Positions 25,044-38,014 of a stretch of DNA of 64,000 bases are shown piece by piece. The notes beneath the pieces are model-generated. The model did no database searches and was not told the DNA's origin. It saw nothing but the letters and a program-made list of their open reading frames with translations. The DNA is from Mermis nigrescens. Its lineage: Eukaryota; Nematoda; Enoplea; Mermithida; Mermithidae. The stretch covers positions 3,841,886-3,905,885 of the forward strand of contig JAVLUZ010000340.1 of the NCBI GenBank assembly GCA_036768485.1, written 5' to 3'. How positions within the stretch are numbered: the first letter of the stretch is position 1; each line of letters starts with the position of its first letter. The position numbers and the translations under genes are program-made.

Positions 25044-26734
25044 AACTCAAAAAAATTGTTTCTAATTATTTGAAACGCATCGGGTTTTCTAGCATATTTG
25101 TTTCATGCGTTATTACAGCTGTGATATAATATATTGGTTTATTACGCGAGATTCTTCTATTTCTTCAAATTTAGTGTTCCTGGCCGTGCTTAAATAAGCA
25201 ATAGACCTAATCCGTTGACATAATTTGACTGATAGCGAGATCAAAGACGATACGCTACCCTTTTCATCATATCATATATGTTTAAGGACGAAACTACTGT
25301 TGTCTGTGTCTGAGCGAATAGTGTCATTCTTGTCCATTTTGAAAATAGAGCTGCTGATCCTAGAAATGTAATAGGAGGATGGGGGATCCTTCCACCTAAA
25401 GTCCATCGTCCCACCTCATCCCCCTGAAAGCCAAGAGATTTTTGACCCCCTCCGCCGATTTTTGGAAAAAATTGCATTTTTTTGGCCGTTTTTTGGTTTT
25501 TTTGGGTATATTTCTGGCCAAAAATTAAAAGGTCAATTCACCTCCGCTAAAAAATGGTTGGGGACCGCCCACCCAAATTTCTTAGCCGTTATATGCATCG
25601 CAGACCCCTTCTGTAACACTCCGCTGACTTACTGCTGAATTATCGTTTACCAAAAATAATCGGAAGAACATGCTGTTTTAAGCGTTTCTAGCAATTTTCG
25701 GCTCAAAAATATACATTCTTGAGCTAGGTTTGTACTTCTCGACCATACTTCGTCCAATTGTATTCATTTTTTGGAAATTTTTCTTTTTTCACGTTTTAGG
25801 AGCAGAGATCGAGTGTCAGAAAAGTAAGAAAATCAAGGTTTTTGATGATAACCTATAGATTTCGAGTCCGAAAAGGCTTCAAAAAAATACTTGGATACCT
25901 TCCCCAGAGTTTAAAGGCTGTACTAGCCTTTTTCACCCTCTCAGCTGATTGTCATGATGAAGTATGATGATGCTAGGTAAGGAAATTTTGTTTTGCTGAC
26001 TATCCCTTTAAGTACCGCAATCTGTATTAAATTTCGTAGTAAGATAAGCATGAACTTTTCAGTTGTCTACATAGATGTAATGGCTCGAAATTTTATGTGG
26101 TGTTCCCTAGTAATTTATAGGGGAGAGGAGACTCCAATGTTTGGTCAAGAACACCTAAAATGGCATACAAAAATCAGTTAAATCTCGTCGGTCCAGTTCG
26201 TTTTCGTGGATCTGTTTTTTTGTTAACATGAGATTTTTGGCTGTCGCAATTAGGCATTTGAGACTGTTCATCGATTTTGTACTTGGAATTTTATTTTTAT
26301 TACGTGATCTCAAATTTTTTGAATGTTTTTTTTAAATTTTTTGGTTATGCTCATTTTGTTTTGTTCTTGGTTGACTAAATCGCGTTTATATGCCTAGCAA
26401 CTAGACGCATAAAATGTTTTGTTTGATTTATCCTCCGTTTATTCATTGATGCATAATTAATATATCTTACAGCCGCACATGTAATTTCGAAATAGTAGAT
26501 TAAGAGATGTAGCAGACTTTCAATTTTCGAAGTACAAGTTAGAAATGCCTAATTTTGTCGGAAGTCTATTTGTGAATTAGAATAAAAGAACTCTAGTTTT
26601 TTACTTAAAACTCTTGATTTTGAGTTTAGAAATTAAAAGTTTTGTAAGATGTGAGTCGGTCGATTTCAGCTGGAGATCCTAGAACCCATTTCTTATTGCA
26701 AGTGCTATCATATATTAGCAAGTATGTAAGTTTA
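25044..26734. other. Downstream of zinc-finger gene; no gene seen
   Basis: The 3' UTR should begin here; no clear AATAAA signal is visible within the first few hundred bases. The remainder resembles degraded interspersed repeats (for example around 25370-25600) with no recognisable coding. Confidence 0.35.
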
Positions 26735-27518
26735 CAGGGCCGTATTTAGGGGGCAGGGGCGGCTGCTCTAGGCCGAAAAGAAATTTTGAAAGGTAAGATA
26801 AGCGGTAAGATGGAAAAATCGCATGTCTTTGTCGGTAAGTCTTCAAATTTACGACGCTTCGCGCAAGTGTTTTTTGTATTTTCTTCCAAAGAGCTTTCCC
26901 GATGTACAAAGAGTTTTGGGATCCGTCTATATACATGTACAATGATTTTTGGGAAGACAACAAATGCAAAAAAGGTTCGAAATTCGCTAGCGCAGAAATT
27001 GGTAATTGTGTGTTTTAAATATCTTCGTAACGTCAGAAATTAAATTCGAAAGGAAAAAATGTCAAATTTTTTGGCGCTTTGCTCCGTTTTAAGATAATTA
27101 TTAGTGATTTCAGCCGTCAGAAACCCATAAATTAGCTAAAATACACTACCAAAGGTCGAACAACTCTGTTATTGCCACACCAAAATCGCAACTGTACTAT
27201 ATTATAGTACCCAAAAATTTATGTGTACAAAATGTGCAAAGACTTTTAAGGACCATCTTTGTATATGCACTAAAAAAACCTGCTACGAGCTAGGTATGAA
27301 ATATTTCCATAATTTTAGCCCAAGGGCGTACAAAAAACGGCTTTTGCGGTAAACATTTCTTCGAAAGTTCGAATTTTTTTATCTTAATGGATAGAATATG
27401 TCGAAAAAACGTAGAAAAATACAGTTTTTGCAAGCTATGCCCACGAGTTTTCCGGAGATATAGACTAATTTATATGAGGTCCGCCCCACCTCTTATCCAA
27501 ACCCTAGATCAGGGCTTG
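26735..27518. mobile_element. hAT-like element, family R3, longer copy
   Basis: Begins CAGGGCCGTATTTAGGGGG and ends near GATCAGGGCTTG. The flanks taagttta and tatgtgta agree at 6 of 8 positions. GC hairpin motifs lie at 26852-26864 and 27073-27085. A stretch near 27195 resembles one near 6220. Confidence 0.5.
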
Positions 27519-28941
27519 TATGTGTACTAGGGGTGAACCAACTAATAAATGAGAAGATTTTAGCTAAATATCTCGTCTCTTTTTACAAAAATCTTCCTAA
27601 TTTAGCGTTTTACTTTAATGTCGAATTATGTTCAGATGCAGACCTTAATACTCGATTCGTCAACAATAATAATTTCATTTTTGCAGTGCTTGCACTAAGA
27701 ATTTGATTCATCTTGTATGCAAGTCGTACAATATTGCAAAACTAAATCAAAAATTTGATTGTTTGACATGATAGAATGTTATCTATTAATTATATAATTA
27801 TTTGAAAACAAAATTGCGATATTTAAACTCTAAAGTAGGCGTTATTAGCAATAACAGTCTGGCAGCATGCCGACATGCATGAGTTACAAGCTATCATGTT
27901 TCTTGGGGAATTACTTTAGGGCGCTTGATATCGGAGAATAGCTGCCAGCTCAACACTTGGAAAATGCGGCTGATTCCTGCAGAGCTTTTGATTTCAAAAG
28001 GCTTCGAAAATATGATATTTCACGATTTTCACTGATCTGTTGGCTCAAGCGCATCAATTTTATCAATCCATAGCTCTAAATTGTCATTTTTGGCCATTTA
28101 TCGTAAAATTTCATTGAATTTTTCCGAAATTTGTATGACTTTTTCTATTTTAATAAGATATTATAGTAAGAACTGTAAAAATTGTGTTTTTAGAACAAAT
28201 ATTATGCACCCATTCTTATATGCTCAACAAAAATAGTTTTGAAAAAATTTTAGACTAGCCCGCTCCATGCTTTATATCATGGATATGCGGTCAAAAAAAT
28301 AAAAGAGAGAAAGCGTACCGTGGCGAAATTCAGTGTTCGGTATAAGCTAAATTATTTATCGTTCTGTATGACGCTGATCGTACAGAAATACACATTTCAT
28401 ATTATTACTTAACTTTGTGAATGCTGCTTTCACTGAGCAGCACTTATTTGAATTAGTGTTGATAACTCACTCGTTCATTTTTTCTATATTTATTTTTCGA
28501 TAATTAATAGCGTATTTGATTTGGGTTTATCATGGTCTACTTACTTACTCGTTTGATATCATAGTGCTTGTTTGCTCATATACTTGTATGTGTCTTAGGT
28601 TCAAAACGTTCTCATAATTTGGCGCGATTTCATAGAATCAATTTGTACGCAATATTCTTGTAGCATGCCTCCGCATTGCAAAAATGCGTTCCACTCTGCT
28701 GCAGCCTGTCCTGACAGGTACATCAAGGGAGTTCTGAGGAGGTGTTTCTAAAAAGTTCCCTTAAATCTCTCCTTTGGGTTCAAAACGTACATACGCTTCA
28801 AATTAATCAATTTTGGTGTTTTTTATGATGCTCAGTCTATCTAGCGCGTAAAAATATTGACAACAGTTTTGAGCAAGCAGATAGCTAAATACGCTTAGCC
28901 TTCGCGTTCCCGTGTGTTTTTTGTAGTCAAAGGTTCCCGTG
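27519..28941. other. No gene or bounded repeat recognised
   Basis: AT-rich sequence without a coding signature on either strand. Confidence 0.35.
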
Positions 28942-29207
28942 CATACGTTGGCAGCACCCAAATTCTGAGGGTGCAAGATTTTTCAAAGGTCAAAAAATTG
29001 CTTTAAAAATGGTGCAATGGCGAAGAAAACACTATTTTTAAACTTTTCTCATCGAGCACTATCCATCGGCATCGAAAAATTGCGAAAAAAACAAAAAAAT
29101 TTTCAAAAATTGAATTCTGGTGGGGTATTTTGATTTCTAGGGGAGGGGGTATTTTGGTTTCTCGGGGGGATGCGTACCCCGAAAACCCCTCCCCACGCCC
29201 AGGTGTG
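28942..29207. mobile_element. hAT-like MITE, family R1
   Basis: Starts CATACGTTGGCAGCACCC and ends CACGCCCAGGTGTG, bounded by a perfect 8-bp TSD ttcccgtg (28934-28941 and 29208-29215). Confidence 0.85.
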
Positions 29208-29959
29208 TTCCCGTGCTAGGACGTCGTCCTAGCCAATTTGAAATGAAATTAGTCTCAATCAACATAGCAAATATTTAGTATCATTTTGTGCCATTTTTTT
29301 AGCTCTTTCCGAACATGGTTGTCATTGTTAGCTAAAGCAACTTTGTAAGAAGTTATGACTAAAAAACTGCTACCATACTTAAGCACAGGCATGGGGTGGA
29401 CATGCATAAAATATAATACAAATAGTATATTTTAGTTGACTAAAATACTATAATAGGACTGTAGTAGCTGATTAAAAAGTGGAAGCCCACCAAGCTTCTA
29501 CTAATCATTGACCAAAACTTTTTTGTAATTTAAGTTTTAATGTTATAATAATGAAAATATGCTAATTTTTTAGGATGTATTATGTTGTTTACTAGCTTGA
29601 ACATTTTAAATGATGTAACTAGGGATAAAATGAGGCTAAACAAAGTTTTGTAGTCATACAAAACACACAACAAAAAATTCACAATAGAAGTGATCGGCTT
29701 GGACGCCATCCTAGTTCACAAGAACGCGAGGGTTAAAAAACACCTTGCCTACGAATTTTCTTGGAAAGTCGCGTATTTCGGGAGATGAAAACCTTTCGGG
29801 GATATGTAAATCCTGCTCCAAGATCATCTATGATCTTATTTCCAATCCTTAGCATGTTAATACGTAAAGTTTCTTCGAATACCATGGCTGAATTCAGTTT
29901 AAGTCTTGTCGGAAATAACTTGCTTGCACTTGAACCTATCCTCCATGAATGTCTGTGAC

Positions 29960-30557
29960 CAGTGGCGGATTTAAGATTTTCCTAAGGGGGCGGTATCCCA
30001 ACTATTCAAAAAGTCTAAAATAGGTCCGAAAATTTGCCCGTAACGCACCAAATATCGTTTTTTTTGGTGTTTTACACTGTATACTTTTTCTCCATAGAAT
30101 CACTTTTTGACCCAATATTTTTTTAAAAACTTCAAAATTTTCGACAATTTTGGCCGAAAAAAATCATGAAATTTCTTTGATTGTTACAAAAAACCCGGCG
30201 CATAGCGCCGGAAAATTTGTGAAATTTAGGCGGATAGACGTCTAGAAGCATGATTTACTGCTTAATTTCCTGTTTTTATAGCATTTGATGCGAAATATCG
30301 ATATTTCAATTGAAAATAGAAGAAAACTATGCAAAAATAGAATAGAAAATGGCTTTTAGGTCGCCAAGAAAGTTAATAAATGTCATTTAATAGATATCAT
30401 TCAGCGCGTAGCGCCGGAAAAATTTGAGAAATTATGGTCACTGACGGCCAAAAATCATTGCGAATTGCATATCCATTCTTTATCTCGCCAAATCTTATAT
30501 TCTTGGCCAATGGGGAGAGGGGGGCGACCGCCCCCGCTTCCCTTAAATCCGCGCCTG
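29960..30557. mobile_element. hAT-like MITE, family R2
   Basis: Starts CAGTGGCGGATTTAAG and ends AAATCCGCGCCTG, with a perfect 8-bp TSD tctgtgac (29952-29959 and 30558-30565). It holds two GC hairpins (30195-30211 and 30402-30416). Confidence 0.87.
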
Positions 30558-30565
30558 TCTGTGAC

Positions 30566-31796
30566 GATATTGTATTATGGAGACCGGTGGTGGGGCGTTT
30601 TGAATTCTGCATGGGAATCAAGACTTCAAATTTTTCATCCTTGCTTGTGACCTGCGTAGGCTGGGTCATGAGAAAGATCGTAGGAACGAATGCATGCTCT
30701 AGAATGACTGATGAATTGTTCTGATTTCTATCAAGATATATAATCGTTTGTTATTCAATCCACTTTAGTGAAATTCAGATATATGCATACAAGTATGTTT
30801 ATGAAAGACGTTATATTTAGACGTACATATTCATTTTCCAAATGTAGAGACATGTTTCAAAATATCTTTATGAGCAAAGCCGCTTTGCTTGATTTGACTT
30901 GATTACAGATTTTTTGGCTCGTTTTTTGTTGTAAAACTTCGTTCGCCTCGTAGGTGCTAATCCTTTCATCAAAAGTATAATTCTGGAATAGAATACACCC
31001 TCGCATCCTAACCCTAAGGTCAGATGTAAAAGGATATATTTTTCGCTTAACTTCACAGTATTATGAAATTGTAAACACGGTTGTCCGCCATGAAACAGTT
31101 TTGACAAATTAGCTTGCTAATCGAGAGTTGTAAACCACGAGAAACTTAAAGTTTAAACCTGCCATTACATTATGAAGAGAATTATAAGAGATTTTAAACT
31201 TAAAGAAAATGAAAAAGGTAGGATGGTCGTATGTTAAAACAAAACTAAAGGATATGATGAAACACTTTTGAGAATGGTAGATCACTCCTCTGAATTCGCG
31301 ATTTTCCGAAAAAATTTCAAAAAATCGTAGGAAAGGTGCTGTTCTAAGCGCTTTTGAGCCATCAGTTTGATTAAAAGTGGTACCTAATTTTAGGAGCTTC
31401 GCACCATACTTACTTTTTTGTTATAATTAAAATTTATTTAATCGAATTTTTCTTTAATTTTTATAAAGTTTTCTGCTGTAAAGCCCTGAATGTAATGATA
31501 GAACATTGCCAGGAACGATGCAAAATTAAAATTTTTGACGGGTATGCACTTTTTAGCCAAAAATAGGCACTTTAAAGTTTCACTCCCCAGAATTCCTCCT
31601 GATACATGTGTATTAATACCTACGTGCTAGTTTGTGAAAAAATTGTGAAGCAAAAGTACTAGGACTCAGATATCCAACGATTATATTTCCCTTCTATTAG
31701 CGGATCGTTATGTCTTCAGAACTAAAATAAATCAACAAAAGCCACGCCACTAAATTTTGAGCTCAAGCCTGTCACAATACGTTTTTCGTGGGATAG
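30566..31796. other. No gene recognised
   Basis: Degraded repeat around 31260-31620 with a hairpin motif at 31392-31405. A - strand frame at 30868-31107 is basic but matches nothing I know and has no supporting splice context. Confidence 0.35.
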
Positions 31797-31804
31797 GATG
31801 TATC

Positions 31805-32074
31805 CACGCGTGGGCGTGGGAGGTTGGGGATATGCACATTTAGCATTATATACAAATAGTATATATACACATAAGGCCGAATACCCCCCCCCCGAGAATT
31901 AAATTTTTGAAATTTTTCAGCACTTTCGCGATTTTTTTATGCCAATGGGTATAGCTCGATGAGAAACGTTGAAAAAATTGTTTTTTCAACATACCACCAC
32001 TTATAAGATCATTTGTTTGAACTTTAAAGATCTTTGAACCTCCTAGAATTTTGGTGCTGCCCTGCCAACCTATG
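31805..32074 (-). mobile_element. hAT-like MITE, family R1, inverse orientation
   Basis: Starts CACGCGTGGGCGTGGG and ends TGCCAACCTATG, the reverse of the other R1 copies, with a perfect 8-bp TSD gatgtatc (31797-31804 and 32075-32082). A truncated direct-orientation R1 copy follows at about 32289-32445. Confidence 0.83.
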
Positions 32075-32445
32075 GATGTATCCCAAGTCTATCCTAAGTC
32101 TATCCAACAGAGAAACATTTTTAAGAAAGTCGTGATTAAAAAATCGAAACTCATAAAAAAAGATTCAAGGGAAAAATGATGGTGAACGGAAGGTTCCAGT
32201 TAGGAAAGAGAAAGCATTGGTTGGATCCCGAACATACCAGAGATAGAGAGAGGGTAAGTATAAGTACGAGATAGCACACATACTTATATCCATAGGTGAG
32301 CAGCACCGAAATTCTGTAGGGGTGCAAGCTTTTCGAAGGTCAAAAACGGTCTTAAAAAAGGATGGTATGGCGAAGAAAACACCAGTTTTCAACGTTTTTC
32401 CGCGAGCACTATCCATTAGCATCAAAAAATTGCGAGAAAATAAAA

Positions 32446-33046
32446 AAGGATGTTTAGTCCGCGCGAGATTTGGACAATTTTTATAATACGATAATGCGTT
32501 TTAGAGAGGTAGAACTTCTGAATTTTCTGGCGCTTCGCGTCATATTGATTTATTATTAAATTGTTATTGTTAAAACGACTTCAGAAATCGCTAAAATGCT
32601 CTACTACACATAGAAAAATAAAGTTTTAACAAACGTAACGTATTTCAGTCGTGTTATTTTTAGTAAAGCGCAAAATTTTTATAAATAAAGTGTACAAATC
32701 ACCGCCAACGTGTGTGTAGCATACAATTTTCTACTAAGAAACACTGAATTTTCAAGACGAAAGTTCAATTTTTAAACGATTTAAATTTCTCGTAGACTGA
32801 ATCCGGCAGAAATCTCTGGATACTTGAGTTTGAGCTTTTTCTCGAAAGATTAAGAGAGCTGAGAATGAGGCAATAAATATTACACCCGACCAAACAAAAG
32901 ATGGATTTCATGTTCGTGATCAACGTGCCGAAATTAATTTTGGCCGGCCTAAATTTTGTTCGTTTCTTCAAAACTTTTAGTCCGTGAAGAAAAAGCCCTA
33001 AAGATATCTAAATATGCTAAATCGATGGACATGTGAATCAGATTTG
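32446..33046. other. No gene recognised
   Basis: AT-rich, one GC hairpin motif at 32528-32541 after an aattttctgg context. The - strand frame at 32765-32971 has no recognisable domain. Confidence 0.35.
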
Positions 33047-34161
33047 AGCCCGGTTTCATAAGAAAATATTAGTTCATATTAGTAATATTTATTAGGAATT
33101 CCTGTTTCACAAAAATAATAAAATTAGTAATAAATATTAGTAATAATATTAGTAATAGAAAAAAACCGGTTTTCTAAAATATTCGTTGGCCGCTACATAA
33201 AATATTACCAAATAAATAATAAATATTACTAAAATCACCAATATTATTACCACATTCGTAGAAAATTTATTATCGTCTGTTTCATAAACATATTAGTGGC
33301 ACAAATAATAATAAAATCTCATCCGATATTTGCCTAATTTTATATAAGTCTTTATTCACCAATATTTGAGGGTATTAATGCTTACTCTATCTTGAGTTCA
33401 CTCCCTGTGTATGTATGTGAAATTTAGTATCTTAGTTAGTGCAAACAGTCAAGGATACTTCTGCGAAATTTCAGATAATTTTGACTACTTTTCAAAAATT
33501 ACAGGATTTTGCCTGAAGCGTACATTTTTGTATGACCATTGGATATTATGCATGAGTGATATATATGCATACCTTTTATATATAGAATTTATATAAAATG
33601 GATTTAGAGTTCCGATTCTGAACAAGAAGATACAGCCGCTCTTGCTTATTTCGGTCGACGTCTGCGGATTTTTAGAAATCGAATTAACTTCAAAAAATAA
33701 AAATCCTGTACTGAAGGCGTAATCTGTAATTTTTTACGCCATTCTTGTTGCTTATTGCTGGCGGTTATAGAATCATCAAATTTGGCGAATAAAAGCTTTT
33801 TCGAGTCATTAATGCGCTTCAACATTAATAATTTAATCTCGTCATCTTTTGGAATGATAAATTCCTAAAGGCTGAATTATAAAAAGTTAAATAAGCGAAT
33901 GCAAAAAACATAATCTGCACACAAAAAGCAAATCAATGCACAAAAGAACAATCAACAATACGCAGGTACTAATAAAAATGGTAATAATATTAGTAATATT
34001 TATTATTGCATTTTGAAACAGAAAACTTTGGAGTAATATTTATCACTAGTACTAATGATATTATTGATTTTATGTAACAAAAATTAATAAAACTAATATT
34101 TATTAGGATATTAGTTGTAATACTATTAGTAATTATTATTAGTCTTTTATGAAACCGGGCC
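33047..34161. mobile_element. PIF/Harbinger-like element with long AT-rich TIRs
   Basis: The left end AGCCCGGTTTCATAA is the inverse of the right end TTATGAAACCGGGCC. Subterminal blocks built from the word attagtaa continue the inversion for more than 100 bp. A 3-bp duplication ttg (33044-33046, 34162-34164) fits the size of a Harbinger TSD, though not its usual TWA sequence. It contains the Myb/SANT-like remnant at 33646-33864. Confidence 0.55.
33646..33864 (-). pseudogene. Myb/SANT-like (Harbinger accessory) protein remnant
   Basis: On the - strand an acceptor (cagcctttag) is followed by a 72-codon frame to a TAA. It reads EIKLLMLKRINDSKKLLFAK, then FDDSITASNKQQEW, a spacing of helices and a Trp that resembles Myb/SANT-like regulators. 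Harbinger elements usually encode such a DNA-binding partner beside the transposase. No transposase frame is left in this 1.1 kb copy. Family assignment is by pattern only. Confidence 0.4.
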
Positions 34162-35522
34162 TTGGTCTTAAAAAAGCTACAGATAGTCACAATGTTATAA
34201 CGAGATTTCAGCGTTACAGAGACAGTTTTGAGGAAAAGAAAAAAGATGTCACTTTAAATTTAAAAAGGTGTCCTAGGAAAAGTGATTTATTTATTTTGAG
34301 AGATTATTTAAATTTATTTTGAGTTCTTATAATCGTTTTGAGACATAATTCGAGAAATTTTTAGAGACGATTTTATTGACTTTTATTTTGAGAAAGCTTA
34401 ACGTTGCTGAAGCAACACTTGAAAAACGGCGGCATCATGACTAGACGTGCACATGAGGTTTATAAATTAGAAAGTTTTTGTGGAAAATGATACAGAGAGG
34501 CCAAAAATGAATGAAAATCGAAATTTTTTTTAAAGTGCTTGAAATTCTACCAAAAACTGTACATTAACATAATTTTCATTATATTTATGCTATTATATAA
34601 ATTTTTGAGCTTATTTAGGCCCCAGCTCACTAACTGACTTCCCCAAGATCAGCCATGCTGTGCATCTGTTGTTGTGCGTAACTCGTATTTTTCAGTAAAT
34701 TATGTGGTGTCCGCAGGACTAACTCATAGAAATGTAGGCTGGTAGGTTATTTAGCCACACGAAAATATCTGATTAAAAAGTATGCAATTTCAATAATTGC
34801 GCCATGACTTTAGCAAAAATTTACAACTTTTGTTATCTCTGCGGCCGCCCCTGTCCTGTAGATGTGGCTTTATTACGGAAAAGCTCAACAGTGACATTAA
34901 CAAAATTTTATCTGATTAACGGTCATCATAAGAACTTGGTTTTATCTTCAGCATGACTTTTTAATCCAAGATTATCAGGATTCCTATATGATTGTTTTAA
35001 TGTTCCTTTATATCAAAATCAAATGCTCTTTTCTCCGAAGAAACTGCGCTTCCGTCCAACGTTTGTCCTGACGTAAATTGCTTTATCCTGTTGTAATAAT
35101 GAATAAAATTATAATCAGTCAAATTTTAAAACATAAACATGCAAAATTAGCTTGTTAACCCACTATAACGCTTTAGCTACCACCTTCGAATGGATACATC
35201 ACTTACCGAACAGAAGTATTTTCGTTAAAGATTCTAGACCCCTCTCTAATCTTTTCATGTCATACAAAGAAAACACTGCAAACCAACAAAGGACCAAATT
35301 TAGGCGGGCAGCCCTGATCCTTACATGCACTGAAACGGAGGAACCATCAAAAAATAAACTGCAAGCTGTCAACATTTACGACAATGTACATCAATTATTT
35401 TCTCACTAATAAGTAAAAATCTAATTAACTGACTTAGTAGCAAAATTATGGTTTATCTTAAATTAGAGTTCGTTTCAAATATGCTCCAGTATTGTAAATA
35501 ATCAATTTGAAATATATTTTAA

Positions 35523-35705
35523 CTAGCAGAGAAAAATGCTCCGATAGAACAAAAAAGGGGAATATACTTGGGATTGTGAATTATCGAGGATGTAAAAGGA
35601 GGGACTAGGAAAAATCTCCCTATGTTATATGCCAAAAATCGCAAAATATGTCAAAAATCAGACTTTCTCTAAACAATGCAAAAAATCGAAGTATATTCTG
35701 CGGTC
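35523..35705 (+). mobile_element. Single-arm copy of the 21146-21584 MITE
   Basis: Begins CTAGCAGAGAAAAATGCTCC and follows the left arm of the 21146 element through ggatgtaaaaggagg and the cgaagtatatt word, then loses similarity. The other arm is absent. Confidence 0.6.
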
Positions 35706-36088
35706 TCTGAAAAAACGTATTATTTTAAAATAATTTTCTCTGATTGACATAATATCTTAAAAGCATATTACGTAATGCAACTTTCTGCAGACTTCATTCA
35801 ACTTTGAGTTGCTTGATGTTGTGACTGAAAGTGAAATGCTGTTAACAAATCATAATTAAGTTGTTCGTATTTCATTATTACTAAGCATGTCACTTAGCAG
35901 ATACAGCCATTCTAAGTGTCAAAGTGCAAGCAATATTCAAATTACCAAAAAATTGATTGAAAAAAGCAGCGAATTAGCAATGCAGTAGCTAAGCGAATTG
36001 AATGAAATAGTACATTTCGATGCATTCAAGACAATCGATGATATTGTTGGTTCAAAGCAAATGCTTTTTTACTTGGGAAACACACTTA

Positions 36089-36247
36089 TAGTCTGTTTCA
36101 CATAACTTCGAGTATAATTTTTATGATTTTTTATCGACAGTGAACCGTGGGTTACAATAATTATATATTAGATCAATGGCAAAATCGCAATCTGTCATCA
36201 TCGGAGATACTTTTATTATTTATGACTGAAGTTGTGGAAACAGACTG
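36089..36247. mobile_element. 159-bp TIR element, TAGTCTGTTTC family
   Basis: Left end TAGTCTGTTTCACATAACTT, right end AAGTTGTGGAAACAGACTG, flanked by TA on both sides. Same family as 6290-6540. Confidence 0.65.
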
Positions 36248-37973
36248 TAGATATTGAAAGTCCAAGAACTTGAAAAACTATGGATTAAACCTCCGTTTAC
36301 CATCATGTTTTTGCAGTCGAAGTGCACCATCATGGCATAAACTCCTAGTGCATATTAAGCTTATGCCTTCCATTCTCTGACAACAATTACTTACATTTAG
36401 TGCAAGTTTTCATGCTCTTTTTGAATGAGAATGGTAAAATTCTGTGAAAATTATTTTCGAAAGAGTTATAATTAAAAAAGCTATCAAAATGCATAAGGAT
36501 AGGCACCTGTTAGACATTATACAAAAACAAGAAAAAATAGATTTCTGTTGTGTTAAACACATCCAGGGGATGCATTCAAAGAGCTGGAAAGAAATGAACC
36601 CCTAACTTTTTTTTAGAACCTTATGTTTCCATTTTGAGTTTTTGTGATATCACTGCAAATAGGCCAAAAAATGCCTATTTCTTACTACTATATGACTCCT
36701 CTTCGAGCTAAACCATTAAAAACGATGTAACTGAAGCCAGAACGAGGCTACACAAAGATTTGGACACATGGATAAGCTAGAACAGAAAAAATGCTACAAA
36801 ATTGATTCATTATGCCTCCGGCATGGGACATTGATACGGAGGATTAAATGAACCAAAACTCAGAAAATAGCCGATTTTCCATGTCTTGTGACTTGAGTTA
36901 GATTTCTATATGGAAATAAATCCACTCCTAGGAATGTTTCCACCACCAAAATTTCTTATTATTTATAAAAATCGTGAAACAGTGGCGTTTTAGGCGTTTT
37001 CAGCGATTATTTAGCTTACCTGTATTAAATTTTTTGCGTCATTTTTGTCTATATTTTGTTAAATGTACTCAAATTTTTGGAACATTTTTGAGTTTTTATA
37101 TTTTTATATTTTTCAAACAAATAAAATCGTCAGAAATGCCTATGAATTGTGGTTTTAAACGAATATGGAGGGGAGGCAAGAGGACTCCTGGAATGAAAAC
37201 TAATTTTTGAGTATTCCATAATAAGCATAAAAATCCTCGAATTAGGCCTAAAACACCGCCAAAAGAGGTTTTCAGGTTAGGTGCTCTGAGCTACAAAATG
37301 CAAAATGATACGGTGCATGAATTTATTGTTTATATGTAAGTAGTACCATATGGCTAAACATCCCCAGTGTAATGAAGCATAGACTATATTTCATCACACA
37401 AGCATTATTGCGTTCTTAAAAGTACGAATGTTCTAAGAGAGCGGCTTAAAGCATTAGCTAGGTGCTAGGTACTACGTTCACTTGGTTTTTTTATTTTTAC
37501 GTCCATTTTTAACGAAAAAAAGTCGCGCTAGCGAAGAAAAAAATCGTAGGCGCCAAACTAACTCAGAAGCGCGTTTGTGCTACAAATGTGAATAAAAAAC
37601 AGCTGACTAATATTTGTCTGTACTCGATATTATGAAAGCAGAAAAACCATCTTGTTATAAAATTTATGCAGGTACTTCCCTAAGCATTGCTTAAATTGCT
37701 TAATAGATACCGATACATAAAGAGAAAGAAATTTTTTCTACAAGTAAGCTTAAAAAGCATCATGTGTATAAAGAATAGCAAAAAAATTTTTGATTTGAAG
37801 TGAGAAAATCACGTGACAATAGTAAAGTTAATCACAAGACAGATGAATAATCGCTAGCCAATCAGATAAAAGATGAATCATCACTAACCAATCCGATCAG
37901 AGCTTGTTAATATATGCACGATGCGAAAAGATGATTTCATTTTGATAATTTGAGCTTCTAGTGATCGGTTCAG

Positions 37974-37980
37974 TATATAA
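37974..37980 (+). promoter_or_regulatory. TATA-like box before Polinton polymerase
   Basis: TATATAA lies 35 bp before the ATG at 38015 of the polymerase reading. Position and sequence suit a transposon promoter, but such words are common in AT-rich DNA. Confidence 0.3.
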
Positions 37981-38014
37981 TTTTGCTCTCAATAAGAATA
38001 AATTGTTTGATAAA

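Larger units (their letters stand above)
34165..37970. other. Long gene-free interval
   Basis: Apart from the two small elements listed separately I see no host exon. Open frames at 35152-35409 (+) and 36974-37210 (+) have no domain that I know and no splice support. Confidence 0.35.
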
